DNA of 64,000 nt from Cavia porcellus (lineage: Eukaryota; Chordata; Mammalia; Rodentia; Caviidae), in contig NW_026947501.1 in NCBI RefSeq assembly GCF_034190915.1, positions 496,001 to 560,000 of the forward strand. The letters run 5' to 3'. Within the stretch, counting starts at the first letter, position 1. Each line of letters opens with the position of its first letter. Position numbers and translations under genes: made by a program. This document shows, one piece after another, positions 23,436 to 34,700 of the stretch. Below the pieces are notes generated by a model that did not search any database, had not been told where the DNA came from, and saw only the letters and a program-made list of their open reading frames with translations.

Positions 23436-26400
23436 GGATTGTGGCCTCCAATCAAATCAAGGCGGGTCGCGTAAGCTGATTGGCTAGCAACATTAGTAGC
23501 TAGGCAGACTACCCTGCGAGGCGGGAACTTAGTGGGGTGATCAGGAAGCAGGAAACAGGCGCCACACAGGCGGGCTCGATGAGAGGGGTAATCTAGCTCA
23601 GGCTTTTGTACTTTCCTACAGGCCTCGCAATCACTGCGTCTGATGACTTGACAGTGCCACGGCTCCCAACAAGGGTTTGGTTTAATGTAAAGGTCAGGTT
23701 TAGGGCTAGGGTTAGGGTTAGTGTTAAAATTTAGGGTTAGGGTTACTGTTAGGTTTATGTTTAGGGTTAGGGTTAGGGTTAGAAGTTAGTGTTAGGGTTA
23801 GTGTTAAGTTTAGGGTTATGGTTAGGTTAGTTTAGGGTTAGATTTAGGGTTTAGGTGTTAGGGATACAGTCAGGGGTAGGCTTCGGATTAAGGTTAGGGT
23901 TAGGGTTACTATTAGGTTTAGGGTAAGGTTTAGGGTTGGGTTTAGTTTTAGCATTTGGGTTAGGGTTATGTGTTAGGTGTTAAGGATATGGTTAGGGTTA
24001 TGGTTACAGTTACGGTTAGAGTTAGGCTTATGTTTAGATTTACGTTTAGGTTTAGTGTTTGGGTCAGTGTTAGGGATTAGGGATAGGGTTAGGGTTAGGT
24101 TTAGCGGTTAGTGTTATGTTTAGAGTTAAGTTTATTATAAGGGTTAAGGTTAGGGTTACGGATTAGGGTTAGTGTTTGGGTTAGGGTTCGACTTATTAGT
24201 AGAGTTATGGATTAGGATTAGGGTTAGGTTTAGTGTTAGTGTTAGGCTCACTATTAGGATTAGGGTTAGGGATAATTTTAGGTTTAGTGTAAAGTTCATT
24301 GTTAGTGTTAGTTTTAGGGATAGGGTTAGCATTATGTTTAGGGTCAGGGATAGGGTTAGGGTTAGGGTTAGGGTTAGGGGTTAGGTTAGATTTAGGGTTA
24401 GGGATAGGTTTTAGGGTTCGGTTAAGTATAGGTTTAGGGTTAGGGTTACTATTAGGGCTAGGGTTAGGTTTAGAAGGTTAGTGTTGGAGTTAGGGTTAAG
24501 ATTATCAGTAGGGTTAAGGTTTGCATTATGTTTAGGGTTAGGGTTTCATGGTTAGGGTTTGGGTTAGGGTTAGGGTTATGGTTAGGGTTTAACGATAGGT
24601 TTAGTGTGAGTGTAAGGGTTAGTGTTAGGTTTAGGGTTAGGGTAAGGGTTGGTGTTAGGGTTAGGGTTAGGAGGTTAGGTGTTAGGGTTAGCTTTGCGGT
24701 TAGAGTTAGGGATTAGTGTTAAGGTTAGGGTTAGGGTAATTGTAAGGTTACGGTTATGGTTAGGGTTATAGTTAAGGTTACAGTTAGGGTTACAATTAGT
24801 GGTCGGGTTAGTCTTAGGATTAGGGTTAGGGTAGTGATTAAGGTTAGGTTTAGCATCAGGGTTAGGGTGAGGGTTAGATTTAGGGGTTAGGGTTAGGTTT
24901 AGGGTTAGGCGTATCTTTAGGGTTAATGATTAGGGTTAGTGTTAGTGTCAGCATTTGGGTTAGTGTTAGGGTTAGGTTTAGCGATTAGTGATAGGGTTAT
25001 TTTTTGAGTTAGGGTTAGGCTTAATTTTAGGGTTAGGGATAGTGTTAGGGTTAGGGTTAGGTTTAGGGTTAGAAGTTAGGCTTAGGTTTATGGTTATGTT
25101 TAGGGTTACAGTTAAGGTTTGGATTAGGTTAGGGTTAGGTTTAGGGCTTAGGTTTTAGGGTTAGGGATAAGGTTAGCTTTGGATTATGGTTAGGGTTCGG
25201 GTTACAATAATGTTTAGGTTTAGGGTTAGGATTATGATTAGGGTTACGGTTTGATTTAGTGTTAAGGTTTGTGTTAGGGTTAGGGTTAAGGGGTTAAGGA
25301 TATGGTTAGTGTTATGTTTAGGGTTATGGTTCAGGTTAGGGCTACGTTTAGGGTTACAGTTAGGGTTATTGTTAGGGTTAGGTTTAGCGTTATGGATTAG
25401 GGATATGGTTAGGTTTAGGATTAGGTTTAGCTTTACGTGTTATGGATAGGGTTAGGGTTAGGCTTATCATTAGGGTTATGGATTAAGGTTAGGGTTAGGT
25501 TTAGGGTTAGTGTCAGGGTTAGTGATTAGGTTTAGGGTTAGGGTTAACTTTCGATTTAGGGTTATGTTTAGAATTAGTGTTAGGGTTAGGCTTAGTTTTA
25601 GGGTTAGGGTTAGGATTAGGGTTTGGCTTAATGTAATGGTTAGGGTTAGGTTAGGGTTAGGGTTAGGGTTAGAGTTAGTTTTAGGGTAGGGTTATGGTTA
25701 GGTTTAGGTTTAGGGTTAGGGTTAAAGGTTAGGGTTCAAGCTTGGGGTTAGTGTTAGGTTTAGGGTTAGGGTTAGGGTTAGGGTAAAAGTTAGGGTTAGA
25801 ATTTAGCTTTAGTGTTAGGGTTAGGGTTATGTTAAAGATTAGGTTTATTTTTAGCGTTAGGTAAGGGTTAGGATTAGGGTTAGAGGTTAGGGTTAGTGTT
25901 AGGTTTAGTGTTAGGGTTAGGGTTAGGGTTAGAAGTTAGGGTTAGGATTTGGGTTAGTGTTAGGGTTACAGTTAAGGTTAGGGCTAGGTTAGGGGTAGGT
26001 TTAGGGGTTAGGTGTTAGGGATAGGGTTAGGGTTTGGATGATGGTTAGGTTTTGGATTACAATAAGGTTTACGGTTAGTGTTAAGGTTATGGTTAGGGTT
26101 ACGGTTAGTTTTAGACTTAGGGTTTGGGTTAGGGTTAGGGTTTAGTTGTTAACCATATGGTTAGGGTTATGTTTAGGTTTATGGTTAGGGTTAGGGTTAC
26201 AATTAGGGTTACGGTTTGGGTTTAGTGTTAGCGTTGTGTTAGGGTTATGGATTAGGCATAGGGTTAGTTAGGTTTAGGTTAGGGTTTAGGGATAGGGTTA
26301 GGGTTAGGCTTATCGTTAGGATTAGGGATTAGGGTTAGGTTTAGGGTAGGTTTAGGGTTAGTGTCAGGATTAGGGATTAGGCTTAGGGTTAGTGTTAGGT

Positions 26401-26552
26401 TTAGGGTTAGGGTTAGGATTAGGATTAGAGTTAGGTTTAGCGTTAGGTTTAGGCTTAGTTTTAGCATTAGGAGTAGGGTTAGGGTTTGGCTTAATGTAAG
26501 GTTTAGGGTTAAGTTTAGGGTTAGAGTTTAGGGTTAAGCTTAGTGTTAGGGT

Positions 26553-26588
26553 TATGTTTAGTAACCCTAAACCCTATGTTTAGTAACC
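26553..26588. repeat. Opposite-strand telomeric patch flanked by a 14-bp duplication
   Basis: The 14-mer TATGTTTAGTAACC occurs at 26553-26566 and 26575-26588. Between the copies is CTAAACCC, giving AACCCTAAACCCTA on the + strand (26563-26576), after which TTAGGG orientation resumes. This is the only CCCTAA-oriented stretch I noticed in the array. It looks like a small template-switch or fill-in scar. Confidence 0.85.
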
Positions 26589-26693
26589 GGGTTAGGGTTA
26601 GAAGTTAGTGTTAGGGTTAGTGTTATGGTTAGGGTTATGGTTAGGGTTAGGGGTAGGTTAGGGTAGGTTTAGGGTTTAGGTGTTAGTGATAGG

Positions 26694-28750
26694 GTCAGGT
26701 TTAGGCTTTTGATTACCAATAAGGTTAGGATTCCTATTAGGTTTAGGGTAAGCTTTAGGGTTGGTTTACGGTTAGCGTTTTGGTTAGGGTTATGTGTTAC
26801 ATGTTAAGGAAAAGGTTAGGGTTATGGTTAGAGTTACTGTTAGGGTTACGCTTATATTTAGGTTTATGCTTGGGGTTAGTGTTAGTGTCAGTGTTAGGGT
26901 TAGGGATTAGGGATAGATTTAGGGTTAGTGTTAGGGTTAGTTTTAGGGGTTAGTGTTACGTTTAGAGTTAAGATTATTGTAAGTATTAAGGTTAGAGTAA
27001 CAAATTAGGGTTAGTGTTTGGGTTAGGGTTTGACTTAGGGTTAGATTTAGGGATTAGGGTTAGCGTTAGTTTTAGGGTTAATGTTAGGCTCAGTATTAGG
27101 ATTAGGGTTAGGGATAGTTTTAGTTTTAGGGTAAAGTTCATTGTTTGTGTTAGTTTTAGGGATAGGGTTAGCATTAGGTTTGGGGATAGGGATAGGTTTA
27201 TGGTTAGGGTTAGGGGTTAGGTTAGGTTTAGGGTTAGGGATAGGGTTTAGGATTCGGGTTAGGTTTAGGTTTAGGGTTAGTGTTAGGATAGGGAATAGGT
27301 TTAGGGTTAGTGTTAGGGTTAGAGTTAGGGTTAGGGGTTAGGTATTAGGGGTTATGGTTAGGTTTAGGTAAGGGTTAGGGTTAGAGTTTAGATTTATGGT
27401 TAGTGTTAGGTTCAGGGTTACAGTTAGGGTTAGGTTTAGGGTTAGGATTAGGTTTAGATGTCAGGGTTAGTGTTAGGATTATTGTCAGGGTTAGGGTTAG
27501 GGTTTGTGTTAGGCTATGGGTTAGATTTAGAGGTTTAGGGTTCAGGTTCGGATTAGACTTAGGATTAGGGGTAGGGTTAATATTAGAGTTTAGGGTTAGA
27601 GTTAGTGTTATGGTTAAGGTTAGGACTTAAGTGTTAGGGTTGGTGCTAGGGTTATTGTTAGGGTTACGGTTAACGTTAGGCTTACGGTTAAGGTTACGGT
27701 TAGGGTTATGATAAGTGTTCGAGCTAGTGTTAGTTTTAGCGTTAGGATAGTGATTAGGGTTAGGTTTAGGTTTAGGGTTAGGGTGAGGGCTAGGTTTAGG
27801 GTTTAGGGTTAGGGTTAAGGTTAGGGTTAGGGTTGGGCTGTGGTTAGGGTTAGGGATTAGGGTTAGGGTTAGTGTTAATGTTAGCTTATGGTTAGGGTTA
27901 GGGTTAGCAATTAGGGTTAGGGTTAGTGTTATGTTTAGTTTTAGTGTTCGGGTTAGGGTTAGGCTTAGTTTTAGGGTTACGGATGGTGTTAGGGTTAGTG
28001 TTAGGGTTAGGGTTAGGTTTAGGGTTAGAAGTTAGGGTTAGATTTAGGGTTACTGTTAAGATTAGTGTTAGGTTAGGGTTAGGTTTATGGGTTAGGTTTT
28101 AGGGATAGGGATAAGGTTAGCTTCAGATTACAGTTAAGGTTAGGGTTACAATAAGGTTTAGGGTAAGGGTTAGAATTATGATTAGGGTTAAGGTTAGGTT
28201 TACTGTTAGGTTTTGCATTAGGGTTAGGGGTTAGGTGTTAAGGATATGGTTAGGGTTATGTTTAGGGTTATGGTTAAGGTTAGGGTTACGTTTAGGGTTA
28301 CAGTTAGGGTTAGTGTTAGGGTTAGGGTTAGCGTTATGGATTAGGGATGCAGTTAGGTTTAGGGTTAGGTTTAGGTTTACATGTTATGGATAGGGTTAGC
28401 GTTAGGCTTATCATTAAGGTTATGGATTAGGGTTAGGGTTAGGTTCAAGGTTAGTGTCAAGGTTAGCGATTAGTTTAGGGTTAGGGTTAGCCTTCGGGTT
28501 AGAGTCAGGTTTAGATTTAGGTTTAGGGTTCGGCTTAGTTTTAGGATTAGGTTTAGGATTAGGGTTTGGCTTAATGTAAGGGTTAGGGTAGGTTTAGGGT
28601 TAGAGTTTAGGGTTAGGCTAAGTGTTAGGGTTATGTTTAAGGTTAGGGTTATGGTTAGAAGTTAGTGTTAGGATTAGTGTTATAGTTAGGGTTATGGTTA
28701 ATGTTAGGTGTAGGTTAGTGTAGGTTTAGGGTTTAGGTGTTAGTGATAGG
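26694..28750 (+). repeat. Higher-order repeat unit of about 2.05 kb, copy 1
   Basis: From GTCAGGTTTAGGCTTTTGATTA at 26694 the order of variants matches that from 28751. Shared phrases include TAAGCTTTAGGGTTGG, GTTACGCTTATATTTA, TTAAGATTATTGTAAG and TAAAGTTCATTGTT. Offsets run from 2038 to 2057, rising to about 2.2 kb at the right end. A more diverged relative starts near 23.85 kb, with its TTAGGCTCACTATTAGG marker at 24242. Confidence 0.8.
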
Positions 28751-30960
28751 GTCAGGTTTAGGCTTTGGATTATCGATAGGGTTAGGGTTACTATTAGGTT
28801 TAGGGTAAGCTTTAGGGTTGGTTGAGGGTTAGCATTTGGGTTAGGGTTATATGTTACGTGTTAGGAAAAGGATAATGTTATGGTTAGAGTTACTGTTAGG
28901 GTTACGCTTATATTTAAGTTTATGTTTGGGGTTAGTGTTAGTGTCAGTGTTAGGGTTAGGGACTAGGGATAGGGTTAGGGTTAGGTTTAGTTTTAGGGGT
29001 TAGTGTTATGTTTAGAGTTAAGATTATTGTAAGGGTTAAAGTTAGAGTTACGGATTAGGATTAGGGTTCAATTTTGGGTTAGAGTTAGGGGTTAGGGTTA
29101 GGGTTCGGTTTAGGGTTAATGTTAGGCTCAGTATTAGGATTGGGGTTAGGGATAGTTTTAGGTTTAGGGTAAAGTTCATTGTTAGTGTTAGTTTTAGGGA
29201 TAGGTTTAGCATTAGGTTTAGGGTTAGGGATAGGTTTAGCATTAGGGTTAGGTGTTAGGTTAGGTTTAGGGTTAGGCATAAGGGTTAGGGTTTGGGTTAG
29301 ATTTAGGTTTAGGGTTAGGATTAGTGTTAGGGTTGGGTTTAGAAGGTTAGTGTTAGAGTTAGGGTTAGAATTAAGGTTAGGTTCAGGGTTTGCGTTATGT
29401 TTAGGGTTAGGGTTTCATGGTTAGGGTTGGGGTTAGGGCTAGGGTTATGGTTATGGTTTAACAATAGGGTTAGTGTGAGTGTTAGGGTTAGTGTTAGGAT
29501 AGGGAATAGGGTTAGGGTTAGTGTTAGGGTTAGGGTTAGAGTTAGGAGTTAGGTGTTAGGGATAATGTTAGGGTTAGGTTTAGGGTTAGGGTAGGGTTAG
29601 GTATTAGGGGTTAGGGTTAGGATAAGGGTTAGTGTTAGACTTTAGCTTTATGGTTCGTGTTAGGTTTAGGGTTACATTTAGAGTTAGCTTTAGGGTTAGG
29701 ATTAGGGTTAGATGTCAGGGTTAGTGTTAGGATTATTGTTAGGGTTAGGGTTAGTGTTAGGGTGTGGGTTAGATTTAGAGGTTTAGGGTTAGGATTCGGA
29801 TTAGATTTAGGATTAGGGATAGCGTTAATGTTAGAGGTTAAGAGTAGGGTTAGTGATACAGTTAGGGTTAGGGCTTAAGTGTTAGGGTTGAGCTTTAGTT
29901 TAGGGTTATTGTTAGGGTTACGGTTAAGGTTATGGTTAGGATTAGGATTAGTGTTCGAGTTAGTGTTAGGTTTAGGTTTAGGATAGTGTCTAGGGTTAGT
30001 TTTAGGTTTAGGGTTAGGGTGAGGGTTAGGTTTAGGGGTTAGGGTTAGGGTTAGGCTTCTGGTTAGGGTTAGGGATTAGGGTTAGGGTTAGTGTTAGGGT
30101 GAGCTTATTGTTACTGTTAGGGTTAGGTTTAGCGATTAGGGTTAGGGTTAGTGTTATGTTTAGTGTTAGTGTTCGGGTTAGGGTTAGGCTTAGTTTTAGG
30201 GTTACAGGTGGTAGGGTTAGTGTTAGGGTTAAGGTTAGGTTTAGTGTTAGAAGTTAGGGTTAGGTTTAGTGTTACTGTTAAGATTAGTGTTATGTTAGGG
30301 TTAGTTTTACAGGTTAGGTTTTAGGGATAGGGATAAGGTTAGCTTCGGATTACGGTTAAGGTTAGGGTTATGCATTAGGGTTAGGTTTAAGATTATGATT
30401 AGGGTTACGGTTAGGTTTAGTATTAGGATTTGCATTAGGGTTAGGGGTTAGGTGTTGAGGATATGGTTAGGATTATGTTTAGGATTATGGTTAAGGTTAG
30501 GGTTACATTTTGGGTTACAGTAAGGGTTAGTGTTAGGGTTTGGGTTAGCCTTATGGTTTAGGGATAGGGTTTGGTTAGGGTTAGGCTTAGGGTTAGGGTT
30601 AGAGTTAGAGTTATGGATTAGGTTTATCATTAGGGTTATGGATTAGGGTTAGGGTTAGGTTTAAGGTTAGTGTCAGGGTTAGGGATTAGGTTCAGAGTTA
30701 GGGTTAGGTTTCTGGTTAGGGTTAGGGTTAGATTTAGGGTTATGGTTAGGCTTAGTTTTAGGGTTAGGGTTAGGATTAGGGTTTGGCTTAATGTAAGGGT
30801 TAGGGTCAGGGTTAGAGTTAGGATTAGGGTTAAGTTTAGAGTTTAGGGTTACGGTTAGTGTTAGGGTTATGTTTAGGGTTAGGGTTAGGGTTAGAAGTTA
30901 GTGTTAGGAGTAGTGTTAGGGTTAGTGTTATGTTTAGGGTTAGGGGAAGGTTAGGGTTAG
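28751..30960 (+). repeat. Higher-order repeat unit of about 2.05-2.2 kb, copy 2
   Basis: Collinear with 26694-28750 by the same rare phrases, with small indels. The right part also matches 28.1 kb against 30.3 kb (a TTAGGTTTTAGGGATAGG phrase followed by a GGTTAGCTTC phrase). Boundaries are approximate. Confidence 0.75.
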
Positions 30961-31426
30961 ATTTAGGGGTTAGGTGTTAGACATAGGGTCAGGGTTAGGC
31001 TTTGGATTAGCTTCGGATTAGGGTTAGCGTTAGAGTTAGGGGTAGAGTTAGGTTTAAGGTTAGGGTTTGGTTTAGGGTTAGGATTAGGTTTTAGAGTTAG
31101 AGTTTAGGGTTAGGGTTAGCGTTAGAGTTTAGAATTAGGGTTAGTGTATGGTTAGGGTTAGGTTAGAAGTTAGGGTTAGGGTTTGTGTTAGGGTTAGTGT
31201 TACAGTTATGGTTAGGGTTATGTTAGGGTTAGGTTTAGGGGTTAGGTGCTAGGGATAGGTTTAAGCTTCGTATTATGGTTCGGGTTCAGGTTATAATAAG
31301 TTTTGGGTTAGGTTTAGTGTTATGTTTAGGGTTATGGTTAGGTTTAGGGTTAGGTTATGGGTTAGGGTTAATGTTTAGGTGTTAAGAATATGGTTAGGGT
31401 TTTGTTTAGGGTTATGGTTAGGGTTA

Positions 31427-31769
31427 GGTTTACGTTTAGGGTTATGGTTAGGGTTAGTGTTAGAGTTACTGTTAGGGTTATGGATTAGGGATAGGTTTAG
31501 AGTTAGAGTTAGGTGTTAGGGATAGGGTTAGTGTTAGGCTTATCATTAAGGTTAGGGATTAGTGTTAGCATTAGGTTTAAGGTTATGGTTAGTGTTAGGT
31601 TTATGTTTAGGTTTATGGTTAGGGTTAGTGTTAGAGTAACTGTTAGGGTTATGGATTAGGGATAGGGTTAGGGGGTAGTGATAGGGTTAGTGTTAGGCTT
31701 ATCATTAATTTTAGGGATTAGTGTTAGCATTAGGTTTACGGTTAGTGTTAGGGTTAGGGTTAGGGTTAG
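31427..31769 (+). repeat. 171-bp tandem duplication in the array
   Basis: Two adjacent units (31427-31597 and about 31598-31769) share GTTAGAGT(T/A)ACTGTTAGGG, TATGGATTAGGGATAGG, TTAGGCTTATCATTAA and TTAGTGTTAGCATTAGG in the same order. Spacing is 171 bp, with few differences. Confidence 0.8.
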
Positions 31770-34700
31770 GGTTATGGTTTTGTTTAGTGTTATGTTTAGT
31801 GTTAGAGTTAGCCTGAGATTTAGGGTTAGGGATAGGGTTAGGGTTAGTCTTAAGGTTAGGGTTAGGGTTAGGGTTAGGTTAAGGGTTAGGTTTAGGTTTA
31901 GAATTAGGATTAGGGTTAAGTTTAGGTTTAGGGTTAGTGTTAGCTCAGGGGTTATGTTTAGGTTTAGGTTTAGGGTTAGAGTTAAAGTTAATGTTAAGGT
32001 TAGGGTTAGGTGTTAGACTTAAAGGTTAGGGTTAGGGATAGGGTTAGTGATTAGGGTTAGTGTTAGGTCAGAGTTAGTTTCAGGGTTAGGGTTATGGTTA
32101 TGGTTAGAGTTTAGGGTTAGGGTTATGGTTAGATTTAGGTTTAGGATTAGGATTAGGACTAGGGTTAGAGATTAGGGTTATGCTTAGGGTTGGGGATACA
32201 GTTAGGGTTAGGTTTTAGGGTTAGGGTTAGGGTTAAGTTTAGGGTTAAGGTTAGTGTTAGGTTTAGGTTAGAGGTTAAGTATAGAGTTAGGGTTACTGTT
32301 AGGATTAGAGTTAGGTTTAGGCTTAGGGTTAGGTTTAGGGGTTAGGGGTTAGGGATAGTGTTAGGGTTAGGCTTCGGATTATGGTTAGGATATGTGTTAT
32401 GATTGGGTATTGGTTTTGGGTTAGGGTTTGCATTAGGTTTAGGCTTAGTGTTAGTGTTAGTGTTAGGTTTAGTGTTAGGGGTTAGGTGTTATGCACAGGG
32501 TTAGGGTTAGGGCTAGGGGTAATGTTAGTGTTAGGGTTAGCTTCAGGGTTAGGGTTATGGTTAGGGTTAGAGTTTAGGGTTATGCTTAGGGTTACGGTTA
32601 TGTTTAGGTTTAGGATTAGGATAAGGGTGAGTGTTATCAGTTAGGGTTAGGGTTAGTGTTTATTTTAAGGATAGGGTTAGTGTTCCGGTTACAGTTTAGT
32701 GTTACAGTTAGGGTTAGGGTTAGGGTTAGACTAATGGTGAGAGGTTAGTGTTAGGGTTGGAGTTATGGTTAGGGTTAAGGTTAGTGATAGAGGTTAGCAT
32801 TAGGGATAGTTTTAGTGTTAGGGTTAGGTATTAGGTTTAGGGTTAGGTCTTAGGTTTAGGGTTAGTGTTATGGTTAGGATTGGGGCTAAGGGTTAGTGTT
32901 AGTGTTATGGGTTAGTGTTAGGGTTAGGGTTTGGGTTAGGATTAGGATTAGGCTAAGGGTTAGGGATAGGGTTAGTTTTGTTAGGGTTAGCGTTAGCTTT
33001 AGTCTTATGTTTAGCGGCTAAGTGTTATGGTTAGGGTTAGGGTTAGTGTTAGGGTTACTGTTAGGGTTAGGATTATGGTTAAGGTTATGGTTAGGGCTGC
33101 GGTTAGTGTTCAGGTTAGGGTACAGGCTATGGTTACAGTAGAGATTAGGGTTAGTTTTAGGGTGAGGTTTAGGGTTAGGTTTAAGTGTTAGGGTTAGGTT
33201 TAGGCTTATTGTTAGGGTTAGTGATTAGGTTTAGTGTTAGTGTTAGGGTTAGGGTTAGCATTAGGGTTAGGTTTAGGGATTAGGGTTAGGGTTAGTGTTA
33301 GTTTTAGGGTTAGCGTTATGGTTAGGGTTATGTTACGCTTAGTTTTAGGTTTAGGTATAGGGTTAGGGTTAGGGTTAGGCTTAGTATTAGGGTTAGTTAA
33401 AGGGTTAGTGTTAGGGTTAGGCTTAGGGTTAGGTTTAGGTTTAGGTTTAAGGTTAGGGTTAGGGTTAGGTTTATGGTTAGTGTTAGGGTTAGGTTAGGTT
33501 TAGTGTTAGGGATTAGGGTTGGTGTTAGGGTCAGGGTTCATATTCGGGTTAGGATTAGGTTTATGCTTAGACAAGCTTAGGCTCGGGGTTAGGATTAGGG
33601 TTAGTATTATTGTAAGGGTTAGGGTAAGGGTGATAATTTGAGGTTAGGGGTTAGGTTTAGGTTTAGGGTTATTGTTTGGGTTAGGGTTACGGTTTTATGG
33701 TTAGGGTTAGGGTTAGAGTTTGATTAGGTTTAGGGTTAGGCTTAGAGATAGAGTCTGGGATAGGTTTAGGGTTAGGTGTTATGGATAGGGTTAAGGTTCG
33801 GCTTCTCATTATGGTTAGGTTTACGGTTATGATTAGGTTTAGGTATAGGGTTAGGGTTAGCTTTATGTTCAGTTTTAGGGTTAGGGTTAGTGTTATGTTT
33901 AGGTTTAGGGTTACGGGTTAGGTCTTAAGGATAGGGTTACTGTTAGTGTTAGTTTTCTGTTTGGGTTAGGTTTAGGGTTAGGGTTAGGGTTAGGGTTGAG
34001 GATTAGGGTTAGGGTTAGGTTTAGGTTTGGGTTAGGGTTAGGGTTAGTGCTAGAAGTTAGGGTTAGGGTTGGGATTAAGTTTAGGTTTAGGGTTAGAGTT
34101 AGGCTTACTTTTAGGGTTAGGTATAGGGTTAGGTTTAGGCTAATTGTTAGGGTTAGCGTTAGGCTTAGGCTTAGGTTTAGGGTGAGGGTTAGGCTTAGTT
34201 TTAGGGTTTTCATTAGGGTTATGGTTAGAGTTAGGGTTAGGGTTAGGGTTCGGGTTAGGGTTAGGGTTTGGATTAGGGTTACGGGTTAGTGTTGAAGTTT
34301 ATGGTTATGGTTAGTGTAAGGGTTACATTTAGCGTTTAGGGTTAGTGTTAGTGTTAGCGTTATGGTTATGGTTAGGGTTAGGGTTAGAAGTTAGTGTTAG
34401 GTTTAGTGTTAGGGTTCGTGTTACGGTTAGAGTTAGGGTTAGTTTAGGCCTTTGTTTAGGAATTAGGCGTTCGAGATAGGGTCAGGTTAAGGCTTCACAT
34501 TACGGATAGGGTTCAGTTTACTATTAGATGTAGGGTTAGGTTTATAGTTAGGCTTAGGGTTAGGGGTTAGGTTTTAAGGATACGGTTAGGGTTATGGTTA
34601 GAGTTACGGTTAGGGTTAGGGTCATGTTTAGGGTTAGGTTAGGCTTAGTATTACAGTTAGGATTATGGAATAGGTATAGGTTTATGCTTAGTGTTAGGGT

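Larger units (their letters stand above)
23197..23671 (-). mobile_element. Solo LTR, class II (IAP-like) endogenous retrovirus
   Basis: A 475-bp GC-rich insert is bounded by TG and CA inverted termini and by AGGGTT duplications. On the minus strand it begins TGTTGGGAGCCG, as I recall for rodent IAP LTRs. It carries CCAAT-type boxes (minus-strand copy at 23479-23483; a second, inverted copy at 23448-23452), a TATATATA box (23428-23435) and an AATAAA signal (23274-23279) in the order U3 to R/U5. There is no internal sequence, so it is a recombination remnant of a provirus. Its sequence is unrelated to the 578-bp LTRs at 37655 and 45189, so it belongs to another family. The open frame at 23196-23474 on the + strand is not considered a gene. 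Confidence 0.9.

Noticed and set aside
23196..23474. A 92-codon open frame on the + strand over the solo LTR
   Set aside because: It lies antisense to the LTR, starts at the insertion junction, and owes its Arg/Ser richness to the 48-bp duplicated GC-rich unit.
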